NCBI GenBank assembly: GCA_035610365.1
Contig: CM069439.1
Span: 558,001-622,000, forward strand
Direction: 5' to 3'
DNA from: Aquatica leii
Lineage: Eukaryota > Arthropoda > Insecta > Coleoptera > Lampyridae
DNA: 64,000 nucleotides
Shown: one piece after another, positions 1 to 11,900 of the stretch
Layout of the letters: every line of letters starts with the position of its first letter
Position numbering within the stretch: position 1 is the stretch's first letter
The notes under the pieces: model-generated
Told to the model about the DNA's origin: nothing
Databases searched by the model: none
What the model saw: only the letters and a program-made list of their open reading frames with translations
Made by a program: the position numbers and the translations under genes

Positions 1-1419
1 GTAACTAAGGGAATTTTTGTAGAAGCTTGAGTTTCTAACATAATTGAATCATCGTCTACTTCAACTACTTCCGCGTGTCCTTTACCAAAATCGCTTTCTT
101 CTATGTCGTCTATATTTTCTTTCAAATTTATTGTGTCGTTTAAAATACGTAATTTAGTAGTTGGAATAGTTGTGGTTGTACTTATAAACACTGTAGATTT
201 TGGCAGAACTCCTAGGGATGACGCTAAATTGTGAAATATTAAAGATATATTTGCCAAAAGTATTGAATCATTTAATTTTACAGAAGATTTACGTAAAGTG
301 TTATCCGATCGATTAAACATGTCAATTTCTGTACCTGTTGTAGATCCATTAAGTAGTTCCCAATTTAGTTTTGTTACTGATCCAGTTTCTTCTTCCAAAT
401 TAATGCCTGTTGTACCAGGTACGTGTTTTAATATTTCGACTTCAACAAATGTTTCAGTTTGATCTTCCGGCACTTTAATGTTTTCATTTATGTCAATATT
501 TTTAGTATCTGTACTTAAAAGAGTATCGTCTTCAAGCTTTTCATACTGAACGGTAAAGTACGGTGCTTCAGTGACAGCAGCAATTTTGTCAACAGGTAGA
601 GGATGACCTACTATACTAGTTGCTCCTAATTTTTCTAAATTAGCGGAATAAAACGATAATCCTGGATTCGTAAAACTGGTATAAATAGGGTGGCTTGCTT
701 GTTCGTTTTCAATCCGTGGTGGGCTTACTTGAGAATCTACTTTTACTGAAATTGTATGTTGGTCAGTTTCAAGCGCTCCTTTAATGGGAACCCACGGTTC
801 TTGATCTATGGAATGTGAAGGAATTGTAAAGAAAAATGGATTGGTGATTTTTTTAGTAGTTGTAGATGCTAAGGAAGTTGTTTTTGTTGGAGTGGTACTT
901 GTTAGGTTAGCTTTTGATGTAGTTGTGGTTGTAGTATTTTTTGTTTTTATTGTAGACTGCGTAGATTTTTCCACATCTCTTCTTACTGTAGCAATTTTAT
1001 AAAAATTGCTGGTTACAAATGCTCCTTTTGGAGTAGTTTTAGTGGTAGGTTTTAAAGTAGTAACTACTTTACCAAGATTTTTTTTCTCTGTAATGTCAGC
1101 TTCAGTTTTGCTAATTTCAAAAGAACCTTGCAAAATTGGAAGTTGTTTGTCGACAATTGTTTCCTCTAATTTTTTAATTGATTGTTCTGTAGTGGCGTTT
1201 GTACTTTGCTTATAGTTTGGTTTGAGAAAAACTCCCGGTTTTGGTTTAACCGCGTCTTTTAATTTGGTTACTACTTTATCGTGTAACGTGGTGTTATCTA
1301 AAACCTGTCGTATTTGCACACTTCTGGGATCAAAACGTACGTGTCTAAACACCGGCCGCCTAGATAGTGAATCGTTTAACAAAATTTCTTTCAACGTTTT
1401 TTCTAAATTTGATATGTTC
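1..1419 (-). CDS. SEA-domain type II membrane protein, exon 4 (partial, runs off left edge)
   Basis: On the minus strand this stretch is open for about 473 codons with no stop and continues past position 1. It begins at an acceptor (CTTCTTTTAG, intron 1420-1466) and completes an Arg codon split by the previous exon. The first 50 or so residues finish the SEA domain begun in exon 3, including an FDPRSVQI stretch typical of the SEA C-terminal strand. The rest is a long low-complexity stalk rich in Thr, Ser, Lys and Glu, with a run of six Thr near 930-920 and several N-x-S/T glycosylation sites. No catalytic or ligand domain is visible; it would lie beyond the window. SEA plus a type II anchor occurs in transmembrane serine proteases and other adhesive ectoproteins, so a protease is possible but not shown. 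Short plus-strand ORFs here are shadows. Confidence 0.8.
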
Positions 1420-1466
1420 CTAAAAGAAGAGTTAGAATTTTTGAATGTACGTCTAGTTATGATTAC

Positions 1467-1683
1467 CTAGAAAGAGATTTTTTATTTAAAGATATTCTAA
1501 AATAAATTGTAACGCTGTCGTCACCGAAGCGTTCGACTGTACATGATGTTAACGCTGGTCCTATACTACTTCTGTGATACAAAATTTCTAACTGTTGCTT
1601 ATATTTACGTGCTTTTTCTTGTAAGTTGTTCAGAAATCGATCCCCGCGCATAATTTTAGCACTACAGTTGTAAGTTAGCAATT
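1467..1683 (-). CDS. SEA-domain membrane protein, exon 3 (N-terminal half of SEA domain)
   Basis: This 217-nt exon is bounded by an AAG acceptor at 1684 and a GTAATC donor ending at 1466. It encodes the membrane-proximal part of a SEA domain: a helix, then a tyrosine/serine turn (LYHRSSIGPALTSCTVERF), then strands ending in YFRISLN. Its length gives phase 1 in and phase 2 out, matching both neighbouring exons exactly. A TAG acceptor lies 22 nt further into the exon but would break the frame, so the AAG acceptor was preferred. The introns on either side are 51 and 47 nt. The domain call rests on pattern recognition, not on a profile search. Confidence 0.75.
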
Positions 1684-1734
1684 CTTAAAATGAAAACGTT
1701 TAAAATACAGTTATCAAAAATTGCAGAAACGTAC

Positions 1735-1933
1735 GAGTTGGTGCTTCAGTCCGTAGAACACCCATATATAAAGCTAATCCTCCAATTGACAGTACAGCAA
1801 CAAAAACTAAAAACGCACCACCGGCAAGTGCGACGGATGTTACCTTACTTTTAGGTTTCTCCATATTTTGCTGTGATCTATGATGCCATAGCATTGTCGA
1901 TTGGTGACTTCTACTTGGCAAGCTGTAGTCATT
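1735..1933 (-). CDS. SEA-domain membrane protein, exon 2 (cytoplasmic segment and transmembrane helix)
   Basis: The exon starts after a T-rich acceptor (TTTTTTTAG) and ends at a GTACGT donor. It encodes 66 complete codons plus one base. The first 30 or so residues are polar and Ser/His/Gln-rich. A basic cluster (MEKPKSK) is followed by a hydrophobic segment of about 25 residues (ALAGGAFLVFVAVLSIGGLA), then an extracellular junction. Basic residues before the helix and the SEA domain after it indicate a type II topology, N-terminus in the cytoplasm. The exon begins in phase 0, so an upstream coding exon is needed unless an internal ATG (1882 or 1852) is used; 39462-39563 fits this. Confidence 0.75.
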
Positions 1934-3644
1934 CTAAAAAAATATAAATTAAAATATTTATTAATATGTATTGTATCTAAGATCCTATATTTAATTATTA
2001 ATTAAGGTTACCTTAAGAATTAGCATCTGTTGACTATTTAAGTTGCCTAAAATCAACTATTATTTAATGTAATCAAGCATTTTGAGTGTCATTACGCTTG
2101 TTATATTTGGGCCAGTCTTTATTATGGTTATAAAAAAAGTATAATAGAATTTTGTAATTGCTTTAGGACTCATTATAAAAAAGAAAGTACATATATGTAC
2201 TTATTTATATTTTATAAACTAGCTTAACATAGTCATATGTAAACTAGAATACAATTTCTAACGTTCTTAATTAGATTGTACTATTATTAAATTTTGTATT
2301 ATTAGTTATCGTTCACTTGTCAAAATTTAGAAGTGTTAAAAGTTTTAATTTTTAATACTTAGAATAACAAACAGTTGTTTTTTAACTTGTAAAACTAGTT
2401 ATTCACTTCCGCAAGTAAATGAACTGTTTTCCGTTATTTAGAAAAAATAAAGAAATGGTAATTTCCAAACAAGTTAGAGCAATTATGTCAAAACATTATG
2501 TCAGTACAAAGCAGTGCATACTCATTAAAATATTTTCTAAATTTAGGTGCACTTAAACGTCAGTATTTACAAAAACTAACTGAATTAAATACATACATTG
2601 ATTACAAAATTATTTATTTACATGGATTACTCTCTTTTAGATTGTAAGTTCAAAAGGACAACAATATGTAACAACGTAGAATTTAAAGTACTTTATAACG
2701 ATCTCGGTGTTTTTATATGGTTCTTGATTAAACTTTTTTCACTTTAAAAGAAATTTTTAGATTTAATGACTTAACCAATTTTTTAGCGTTAGGTGAAGAA
2801 TGTCGTATTAAGCTGTAAAATATAAAATTTTGGTATGCACGTAATAAATTATTTAACCGGTGTTAGATAGACTTATTATTTTGTTTTTTTTTATCAAAAG
2901 TATGCCTAAGTATTAAGTAAAATATTTTGTGTTATTAAAAAATAATTATAATGCTATAATCGATAAAATTTCAAAAGTATACGCTCGACATACCATAGAA
3001 GACAACAGAAATTATTTAAATCTTAGTACTAACCCTGCTATTATTTTTTAACATAACATACAACAGAACGTCAATACTGAGTAAAGCTTCTAGTAGTCAC
3101 AAAATGAACAGGTAAATAAAAAGTAAAATCTGAATGATTTACAACCGACGCACACTGGGATAAAAGCTCAATTCTAGAAAATATTAATTACGAGTTTATA
3201 AGAAAATTATCGTTAATGACAAATTAATAAACATCAATATAACTTCAAATAATTTATTATAATATTTAGAAAAGTAAAAAACACAAAACAAGAAATATAT
3301 GTTTAAAAAATCATAAAACAAAAACAAGTTCACGCTCAAAAATGGAATTAAAAAAAGTGTGTTCGCTGATGGGGTTTACAAGAGAACAAAAAAACTAAAA
3401 ACTGTTACGAAAAAAGTCACTCTTAATGCTTTTTTTTCTTTCTTTTGCTTTCTCTAAAAGTAAGATTCACCATGAGAAACAACAATTTTATTGTACAAGG
3501 TGAATAAAAAATACAAAAATGTTAATTTTCGTAATCAACACATTTATTTTATCACTTTTTCTTAAAATAACAAATATATAATGCGCTTTACATAAAATTT
3601 TGTAGTTATTTCAGTTTGGCGTTTATTTAAAGCACATTTCATAT
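1934..3644. other. AT-rich sequence, nothing recognised
   Basis: About 1.7 kb of AT-rich DNA directly upstream of exon 2. No open frame longer than background, no inverted repeats and no transposon protein similarity were noticed in either strand. Confidence 0.6.
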
Positions 3645-3727
3645 TATACTCTATGACATAAAAAATGCAACACCAAGAAGGCCAAACTTGGCAGAAATGT
3701 CTAACTAGTCAAAGTATAAAATTCTAA
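3645..3727 (+). repeat. Left terminal inverted repeat of the Tc1-like element
   Basis: It starts TATACTCTATGACA and contains AACTTGGCAGAAATGTCTAACTAGT-like sequence near 3686-3712. The reverse complement of 4905-4998 shows the same two blocks (TACACTCTGTGACA and ACTTGGCAGAAAT), with an indel of about 18 nt between them. Confidence 0.8.
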
Positions 3728-4904
3728 AAAAATTAAACAAAAGATAAAGGCATTTTTTATTAATAATGTGTTGGGCCACCCCTATTAGTTTTACACTTCC
3801 GCACCCTTCTTGGCATGGATTCCACCAGGTGGTCGATTGCATCCCAGGCAATCTGTAATTTATGCTGGAGAGCTTCTAGTGCCTGTAAAGGATTGGCTTG
3901 AGTCTTCTACCCACAATGTCTCACACATGTTCGATAGGCGAAAGGTCGGAAGCCACGGCAAGATATTGATGATGTTGACTCTTCATAGAATGATTTGGGG
4001 ATGGGCATTATCCTGTTGGAAAATCAGGTCCTCCAGCTTCTGAAGAAATGGAAAGATATGAGGTTCTACTACTTGATGAACATATTGGTAGGTGTTCATA
4101 TTACCTCGGATGGATACCAACTGCTACCTGCTTTCATAAACAATAGTATTCCATACCATAACTTCCACAGTATGATGAACAGAAACCTGCACATTGCAAC
4201 GTTTTTTACGTCTACGTCTGACCATCATGCGACCATTGTGCGTTCCCAAGCAAACTGGGATTTGTCACTGAAGACCACTATATGCTATTTCACGTCCCAA
4301 TCTAGTCGCAAGGTAGACCACTCCAAACGTTGCTGTCGATGATGAACTGTGAGCGGAAGCACAAGATGTGGTTGATAGGACTGCAAGCCAAAAGCTCTAA
4401 TTCGACGGTAAACTGTACGAAGGGTTACAAGACGTCCTTTGTTTCCAAACCATTAATCGGTTATTGATCTTGTACTCGAGAATCGATCTCTTAATGCCAT
4501 TAATCAAAAATGACGGTTTTGGACCACATTTGTCTATCTTGACCGTCCACTTCCTCGTTTACGACTTTCTTGACCTTCTCTAGACCATGTTTGATAACAT
4601 TGTACTACAAAAGATTGGTTACGGCTAAGACGATTAGCAATTTCTCTTAATGAAAAACCACCTATACGTAAGCCAATAATGCGACCTCTGTTGAATTCAC
4701 TCAGTTGTCGATGATTTTCACGTTACCGCACTCTAAGCATAATTGCAGCCTTAAAACGCAGAACACAAAAACAAAAGAATTGCAACCAAAAACAATACCG
4801 AACCCGACTTAATTTCTCAACAAATATACCTGATAATTTCGATTGTAACAAGTAAAACGTCAATTTTTTCATGGCTACTAGATTATTTTGAATAAAATTT
4901 TGAT

Positions 4905-4998
4905 CAGTTACTATCTTTTACTAGTTAAAGATTTCTGCCAAGTATAGACCAAAAATTCTAACGTCTTCTTGATGTTCGATTTTTTGTCACAGAGTGTA
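4905..4998 (-). repeat. Right terminal inverted repeat of the Tc1-like element
   Basis: Its reverse complement begins TACACTCTGTGACAAAAAAT, a typical Tc1-family terminus, and pairs with the left repeat at 3645-3727. The flanking TA is at 4997-4998. Confidence 0.8.
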
Positions 4999-5129
4999 AT
5001 TGTTATTTTAGGAAAAAAAGATAAGCGCTATTGCACAATGTTTAACAAAATTGTAGTTTCTCATAGTGTATCTTACTTTTAGAAGACGCAAAAACTTTTA
5101 TTAAAAGTGATTTTTTTCGTATCTTTCAA

Positions 5130-5830
5130 TTTTCAGTTCATTTTACCTCCGCAGAAATATTATTTATTAGGTAAACTTTTTTCGTAGTTGTTGGCTAATT
5201 GCTTTCACAATCCAACAAGTGTGATTTAACGTGTTTTGAAGTCAGTTCTAATTCCGCCAACAATTTCAAAATTCTTGCTTAGTTGTTGACTGTAATGTCG
5301 CCGTCGCTGAATTGCTTTTTCACGACACATCTTTCTATATAGTTTTTAAAGTTTTTATTTTTTGAATATAGAGTTTCTTCCAAAAACATACCGCTGATTT
5401 TATAAATTTGGCATTGTGAATCAGAATTCGGAAGACGCTTAAAGGCATAGTATACCAAGCATAGATCTCTACGGACTTTTTTTCTGTGTTAATCGCGCAC
5501 TCTATAAAAGCTTCAAATTTTACAGCGTGTTTACAGGCCATTTTAACCAATATTATCAAAAAATGTTTTATTTAAGATTTGCCTAGCCGATGCAGCGAGC
5601 AAAAGTTAACTCAAGAAACGACTAGCCGTATTTTCATCGTCAGTTTTTCCAAATCCAGTTTTGAGTATATCAAGCAACAGATTTATTTTTTGGTTGAAAA
5701 CCTTTTTCAGTTTGACCTTGAGTTTGACATAACAGCAAGACGATACGAATTGTGCAGAACAAACTCAAAACATCGTATCCATGTATGTAAAATTGATAGG
5801 CCATGACTGTCCATAGTTTCATCCGGTTGA
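5130..5830 (-). pseudogene. Relic of an insect transposase-like ORF (family not named)
   Basis: Minus-strand fragments in two or three frames resemble a transposon protein common in insect genomes: KTGFGKTDDENTASRF near 5660, then IYAWYTMPLSVFRILIHNAK near 5430, then a C-terminal piece near 5250 (LLAELELTSKHVK). I recognise the order and motifs (GYGSTNDGNTARRF-like, then YxWYxMPxxVHKILIHG-like) but cannot name the superfamily with confidence. Stops and frame changes make it non-functional. The ATG ORF at 5335-5559 is one surviving piece. Confidence 0.5.
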
Positions 5831-6806
5831 CAATTTATAACACTTTGTAAATAATTCATTATTTATGGTGTTGTTCCACAAATTCCACACTTTTGTGATA
5901 ATGATTATGAGCTAACAAAAAAAAAGTTTTGCTATCAATCATTGTCAACTTTCCTGTTAAAACTTCGTTGATCTGTTTTTATTAAATATTGTTTTTAATG
6001 GGCCTACAGTAGGAAACAGAACAAAACTAAAGGTTTTACCACATAATTGCGGTTCCCATTTTAAATTTGAGTAGCACAATACAAACGGCACATCAGTACT
6101 CATCAGTATTCATCACGGGCAAAGTTACTTGTACTTGTACAATTAGTGACAAAAATAATGACCCTCTGTAAAGCAATGAACAATACATATATTGTTTCTA
6201 TCTCATTCCAAAGAAATTCCATGGGTATTTAGGTTGCAATTTTTGCTTTCGGTTTTACCTCAATTATATAAATACCAGTCACGTACTAGCCAAAAAAAGA
6301 TAAACGTTTATGCAGTAAAATAATTATTAGATAATTGCCCTGATTTTTTTTTTTTTTATCTGTTACATATTTGAACAAGACAATAATGTGAAAGTTAAAT
6401 AAAGTTTTTACATTTAAACTTTTGTATTAGTGATCTTACTTATAATTGCAAATAACATAAGTAAAACTCAAGTTTCAATTATTATAAACAGTATATTATC
6501 AGAAAACATTTATGTAATTAATACAAATTAGAAGTAAATAAATTACAATTAAACTTTACATTACTTACAAATGTATGTTAATTTTTTCTTAGGGCAATAA
6601 TCAAATATAATATCTAATGAATAAAGTTTAAAAAAAATTTCAAAGTTGCAAAAAATATAAATCGGTAATACACGAACAGCGTTTAGGAGCATGTGGAATA
6701 TATTTAAATGCCATGATCTACGCATTAATACCAAAACTCACATGCTGAGATACAACATTTTGCGCTGTGAGGTTAAGCTCTGGAGATTTAACGTTAGAGA
6801 TTGAGT
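5831..6806. other. AT-rich sequence, nothing recognised
   Basis: No coding signal, inverted repeats or transposon motifs were noticed, apart from a poly(T) tract near 6346. Confidence 0.55.
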
Positions 6807-7231
6807 AAGCCAAGTAGCTTGGCTTAAAACGCGAAAACTTGGCTTGGGCTTGAAATTCAAGTTTGTTCAAAATAAAAGCTTGACTTGCTTCATGTTTGCG
6901 GATACAAGCTTGGCTTGGTTTTCAAGTTTTTTCAAGATTTATCAAACTTTTAAGCTTTTTCAAACATTTTCTTGCTCCTTCCGCAAAAGTAGTCTATGGC
7001 CTTGAAACACATACCCCGCTTGTATTACAGCTCACTGCCACAGTATAAATAATTATCCAACTGCTAGCATAGGTTACCTCATACCTTCAAACTGAAGTGA
7101 AGGGACAACGCTTCTGTTTGTGGGAGTATTAAAAATAAATTCAAATTTATAGTTATATTTACTTCATTATCTAATTATTCATTTGATAATAATAAATACA
7201 CAATAAACATTTTATGGTTACAGCAATTCAC
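6807..7231 (+). repeat. Dispersed repeat, copy A (inverted relative to 28073-28521)
   Basis: This stretch is the diverged reverse complement of 28073-28521 along most of its length. Its left part has several CAAGCTTGGCTTG-type motifs in both orientations, and its right part contains ATTATCAAATGAATAATTAGAT in reverse complement. No coding capacity is seen. Clustered short subterminal motifs suggest a non-autonomous DNA transposon, possibly hAT-like, but no terminal repeat or target duplication was established. Confidence 0.7.
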
Positions 7232-7292
7232 GATGGAAAGTTTGAATGTTTGTTCCTATAAAGGTTTGGTCTAAAGTAGTCTATTTTCGTGA

Positions 7293-7375
7293 TACAGTGC
7301 ACGCCGCTTAATAGAATCACGGTGGGACAAAGTTTTTGATAACAATAACCGAATGATAACAATATTTAAAATTTA
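7293..7375 (+). repeat. Pogo/Tigger-like terminal repeat fragment, copy 1
   Basis: It starts TACAGTGCACGCCGCT and continues with GATAACAATAACCGAATGATAACAA. A second copy with the same start and the same GATAACAAAAACCGAATAATAACAA block is at 56278-56350. A CAGT terminus after TA, with repeated ATAAC motifs, is typical of pogo-type elements. The other end was not found. Confidence 0.5.
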
Positions 7376-7599
7376 AGAAAAAAATAAATAAATGTTTATT
7401 GGGTAAAAAGCAGTAAATACAGTACAGTAACAGGTTTTTAACTTAGAAGGTAAAATAGCATCAATACAAGCAAAAAAGTGTTTATAAAACGTTTAAAAAA
7501 ATTAAAAATTTTGAGTCAAATAAATCAAAAATTACAAACCTGTAGTATTAAACAGTTTGTTGACACCGTTAATAAAGAGAAATCAAAAATAACGTTATA

Positions 7600-7857
7600 A
7601 TGTTATTTACTAAACAAAAATCAAAACTGGCTGGCTGTGCTTTTGTTAATTTTGATTCTGCGACGAGAATCCTGACATGTAAACCACCACCGTTTAATAA
7701 TCGGCCAATAGTGCGGATGGAACAATTCAAATTTAATCTCTCTCGAAGCTTTTCCCGAGTTGTGAATGGTGATCTGTGTGCTGCTGTAATAATTTCGTGG
7801 TCTGTTAGAACAGTTGTGACTTTGTTTCTGTCTGGTCGTAAAGTTTTTAATAGACAA
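7600..7857 (-). pseudogene. Tc1-like transposase N-terminal fragment
   Basis: A minus-strand open frame (to 7901) contains a paired helix-turn-helix of the Tc1/IS630 type: FTTREKLRERLNLNCSIRTI followed by a GLHVRI-type segment. This is the DNA-binding part only; the DDE catalytic domain is missing. The ORF is intact over 110 codons, but that is probably chance survival. It may belong with the pogo-like terminus at 7293 or be a separate insertion. Confidence 0.6.
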
Positions 7858-8254
7858 ACAAAACTGACGTATTTATTCTCTTTGTTTATAAGTGCATTCA
7901 CGTTAACCTAACGTTCTTTTCATTGTTATCAGATCACAAATTATTTTTGTTAAACAAGAAAATATTTATTGTTAACGGTACCCTAGTATAGAAAAATTAA
8001 AACAAAAATGTTTAAATTGATATGAAAACATTTTCTATTGCTATTCTTGCGTTTTTAAAATTCTCTAAAATCTTGGATGTTTTCAATAAATCTTTTCAAC
8101 CCCTCTACATACGACTACAACTGAATACCAAATAAAAAATAGTAAAATTGTACCAGAATAAAAAACGTGACAAATGCAATGAATTGAAACCGTTGCAATC
8201 ACATGATCCTTATAAAAAAATCAATCTTGGATAATCGAATTATCTATTATTGAT

Positions 8255-8580
8255 ACTTATTTAAACTTGTGTTTTTGGGATTTTTTTCAGCCCACCACCG
8301 ACTGTTTTCAGAACTAACAGTTCCATTTAACAAAACTGTAAATTCGTCGCAGAGAAGTACATGTTTAATAAATAATCTGTCCTCCTCTTTTTCTGTTTCA
8401 ATCCAAAAACTAACATCTAAATCTCAGTATTGCAACGTGTGGATAATTTTTGTCTTGTAAGGATTAAATTTATGCTTCTGGCAGTTGTGCTAGATATTGG
8501 GTTCATTTGGGTGATTTCTCGAGGAGGAGTTTGTGAGTTTCGACAACAGAAAACAAAGTAAAATGTTTTGGAAACAGTTA
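8255..8580 (-). pseudogene. Mariner-like transposase fragment
   Basis: On the minus strand the order is: KHKFNPYKTKI near 8470 (the link between HTH and catalytic domains in mariner-like transposases), then FWIETEKEE, then LLCDEFTVLLNGTVSSENSR, matching the first catalytic Asp region, then RWWAEKNPK. In-frame stops interrupt it, and the second and third catalytic motifs are absent. It is a 5' fragment of a dead copy. Confidence 0.6.
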
Positions 8581-8713
8581 ACATGAATCTTTAGAGACTT
8601 TAAGTGTCATTTTATTCTTTAAAGTACTTACAGTCAGACGTTAAAAAAACTTTTTTAAAACGCCGCCGAAATTACCAGCACATGCATGACGAAAATACCT
8701 ACTTGACAAATTA

Positions 8714-8901
8714 ATGTAAACTTTAGCTGAACATCTTTCTCATCACGGGAAACCGTCTCCAGCAAGGAGAATACTTTCTTGCGTTTAAATTGATCACTTA
8801 CTCTAGAAAATTTTATTGAAAGGTTTTCGTGTTAGTTCTGGTATGTCAGGTATTTTTTGCTTGATATGTAAACTTTAGCTGATCATCCTTCTTATCACGA
8901 A
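8714..8901 (+). repeat. Short direct repeat pair
   Basis: ATGTAAACTTTAGCTGA with the following CAT-CTT-TATCACG-like block occurs at 8714-8749 and again at 8866-8901, 152 nt apart. The sequence between differs, so this is a local duplication or the edges of a small repeat. Confidence 0.5.
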
Positions 8902-11900
8902 AATTGCAAAACAATGTAACTTGATTATGTTGTTGTTGTTTTACCAATTTCTAGAATTGGTCATTCTTCTCTGTGCAAAGTTGTTATGTAAAAAATTATA
9001 TTATTTAATAGCTTACAACTTTGTTTTTGCTTTAATTTATAAACTATTGTAACGAATTTTAAAACTAATTTATTTATAAACAAATATTTACATAACTAGA
9101 ACTACACGTAACAATAACTTCAAGAACGTTTCACTATTAAAAAAGACGTATCTTCTATTTAATTTATCAGAAATTGTTTTTGTGTATTACGTGTTAAGCT
9201 AAAATACTTAACAGTATTTTTTTAATTAAAGATTAGTAAACCGTAAATTTCTATGTAAACACCTAAAAGCATTTTTTCTAAAATGTATTACAGATACGTT
9301 ATAAACATAATTAAGCTCAATATTTTACGTAAAATTAATAATATGTTTGCTGTACTTTAATTGTGAGTAGTTTAAAGTTTGTTTATTATTTACTGTTAAT
9401 TAGCTTTGACACAAATGTATTTAAAGATGAACAATACAAACTTTCAAGTGTATACATTAGTCGTGGGAAAAAAGTTTTAAACTTGAACTTCACGAGCTTC
9501 AATGATCATACCCAAATTTAAATTTTTAAATACATTCTTCTTATCTACAATTTTTAACAATGTTTTTTTTATTTTAAGGTCATTACTCCTTCTTAGGTTT
9601 TGCAAATATTTTAACTGTTTTTCTATTAACTTTCCATGTTTAGTAAAAATTCTTGTTTTAATTATTTTAAACTAATTACTGTTGAAAACTTCTTTACTAT
9701 AATTATTTTACCGCTTTTGTAATTTTTATTTTGTATTATAGACACTTGCTTCTAGTTGCAATTATTAACTTTAAAAATTCCCTAATGTGTTTGTGTTATC
9801 TTTTCCGTTTCCGAAACGTTTTTAATTTATCAATCTTAATTCTTAATATTTTACAAAAAATGTATAATTAAAATCAGCCTGATTAACTGAAAGTTTGGAT
9901 CTGACTACACTGGAAGAAGAAATAAATCTCAATTTTAATACCAAACAATTTGTTTAGAAAAATTGAAGTTAACGGATGTATCGTCATTTTTGGGTCAATT
10001 TTAACTTAGTCAGATGTGATGTCACACATAAATTATTGAGAAATTAAACTCATCTATTGCGTAATTATTGACTTACGTCAGTCAATACTTTTAATTAGGT
10101 AAGTCATTGACGTCCTTGCATTGGAATTCCTTCTGGCTTTTTTACAGTGATGTCAGTTATAGCAAATGTAAATTGTCTCAAGTACATGTTTAGATCATCA
10201 TGAAAACAACTTGTTCGTGACCATATCGCCAGACACATGGTATTTGCTTTGAATGAACACATACCACTCCAATATATAAAGTATCATCGGTATTTGCTTT
10301 GAATATTGTCACAACACTGTAAACTACTTAAAAGATTTTTCAACTGATAGTATACGCGGTAAAAAGTTTGTGTGTGGTTAAATTGTACAAAACTGGTTTT
10401 TAATATAATCTCATTCAATAAAAATAAAAAATAAACATCAATGTTTAAAACAACAACACAATCAAAAGCGGTCTCGACTGTGACTCGTGCGTTAGATTTC
10501 TATCGCTAGTAATATAAATTCAAATATCATTTTTTTTAAGTTTCAAAATCACGAACTTAGCGGCAATGTATTTTTTTACGTACACAAAAGAGGCCTTAAT
10601 ACTTAAGCGGATAGATAATATCCACAATTTTACTCAGCGATGTTGAGAAATTGCTGTTTTGATTCACAAAACGTTGAAAAAAGTTGATTTTATTATTAAT
10701 TACCTAAATCTAAAAAATCATTAATACAAAATGTTGAAACATATTAGTTTACCGTTAGATTTCATTTTTAATGATCAAAAACGTTTTTTATTTTGATAGT
10801 CATATATTTTTAAGTTTTTTTATGCATTTTTTATAGTGATAAATAAAATAGAAATATTATTATAAAAATTGACAAATTAGAGAAAAAGCTGTGAAGAAGG
10901 ATTTTTATATGGTAAAAGCAACGTTTTTTCTAGCGTTATTGGTATTTATAAAAAGTTTTTTTTTAATAAAACGTTTTTAAAAGCCTGAGCAAATTGTTTC
11001 AGTGTTATTTAAAACCAAAACCTTGTAAATTTTGCGTGTAAAATACCACTAACGTAATGATAATGAAAAAATGAACGCATCATTGTTGTACAGAATAATT
11101 TATTATTTTCTATGATTTTATTCAAAATCTTGACAGTGAACAAGTTGAGCTTGAGCAAGCTTTAACGACGCAGCGGGTAACTTGTACTACATAACTAGAT
11201 GCAATAAATATTATTAGAGGTCAATGATTATTGAAATTTGTAAATGCTTGACAATTATAAATTTATTATATTAGCATTTTGAAATGCTAAATTTTTAAAC
11301 AATATACGTGAAAAAATGCAAGTTTATTTTTATGTAAATCCATAATTTACAACGAATAAACTTTTAAAGACGAAAATAATTATAGGCAAATAAATTACAA
11401 TTAGTATAAACAAATTACACTGTTATTGGCAGTTACATAAGTCAAATTAATTGCATTTTATTAATCTTATACAGCGCGGTAGAAAGCAAAATGAATTCTC
11501 ATCTTCTATAGCCATCCACTACGAACAATGAACTCGTAAAACGGCACTTTTAATTTGACTGTAAAAGTTTTGATTAAAAAACGAAGTTTTTTTAAACAAC
11601 AAGAAATTGTGTCAGTCTACTTACACCATTAAATACAAATACAAGTTCCGCCGTTATTCAAAATGTATTTTTCTAAAGCGTAATTACAAACCAATAGCCG
11701 GTGTATAAAAATAGTTGGCAATAATTAATTGAATCAACTTCTTGTCGAGTTAAGCTCAGAAGATTTTCTGCTTCAAGGCTGAGTACCTTTTTATTTGCTT
11801 GAACTGGTTAATCGTCCTGATCCTTAATGATAAGTTATTCTTAACATACCAAAAGCAAATCTATTGTCAGACCACTACATCTTGATTTGAAAAAAAAATG

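Larger units (their letters stand above)
3645..4998 (-). mobile_element. Degenerate Tc1-like DNA transposon
   Basis: The element is about 1.35 kb, the usual Tc1 size, and is bounded by imperfect terminal inverted repeats with TA at both ends. Read on the minus strand, the transposase remnants come in the right order. Near 4700 is a helix-turn-helix resembling LSEFNRGRIIGLR. Near 4600 is a W-x-x-G-x-RKRGSGR linker. Near 4030 is FQQDNAHP carrying a catalytic-Asp motif. Near 3930 is a DLSPIEHV-like block in a shifted frame. Near 3810 is the C-terminus VESMPRRVRKCK followed by RGGPTHY and a stop. Multiple frameshifts and stops mean it cannot make a transposase. Plus-strand ORFs here are antisense shadows. 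Confidence 0.85.

Noticed and set aside
1..1470. Plus-strand ORFs at 808-1470
   Set aside because: They are antisense to a 473-codon minus-strand exon with consistent splice phases. The Val-rich translation is the complement of Thr codons.
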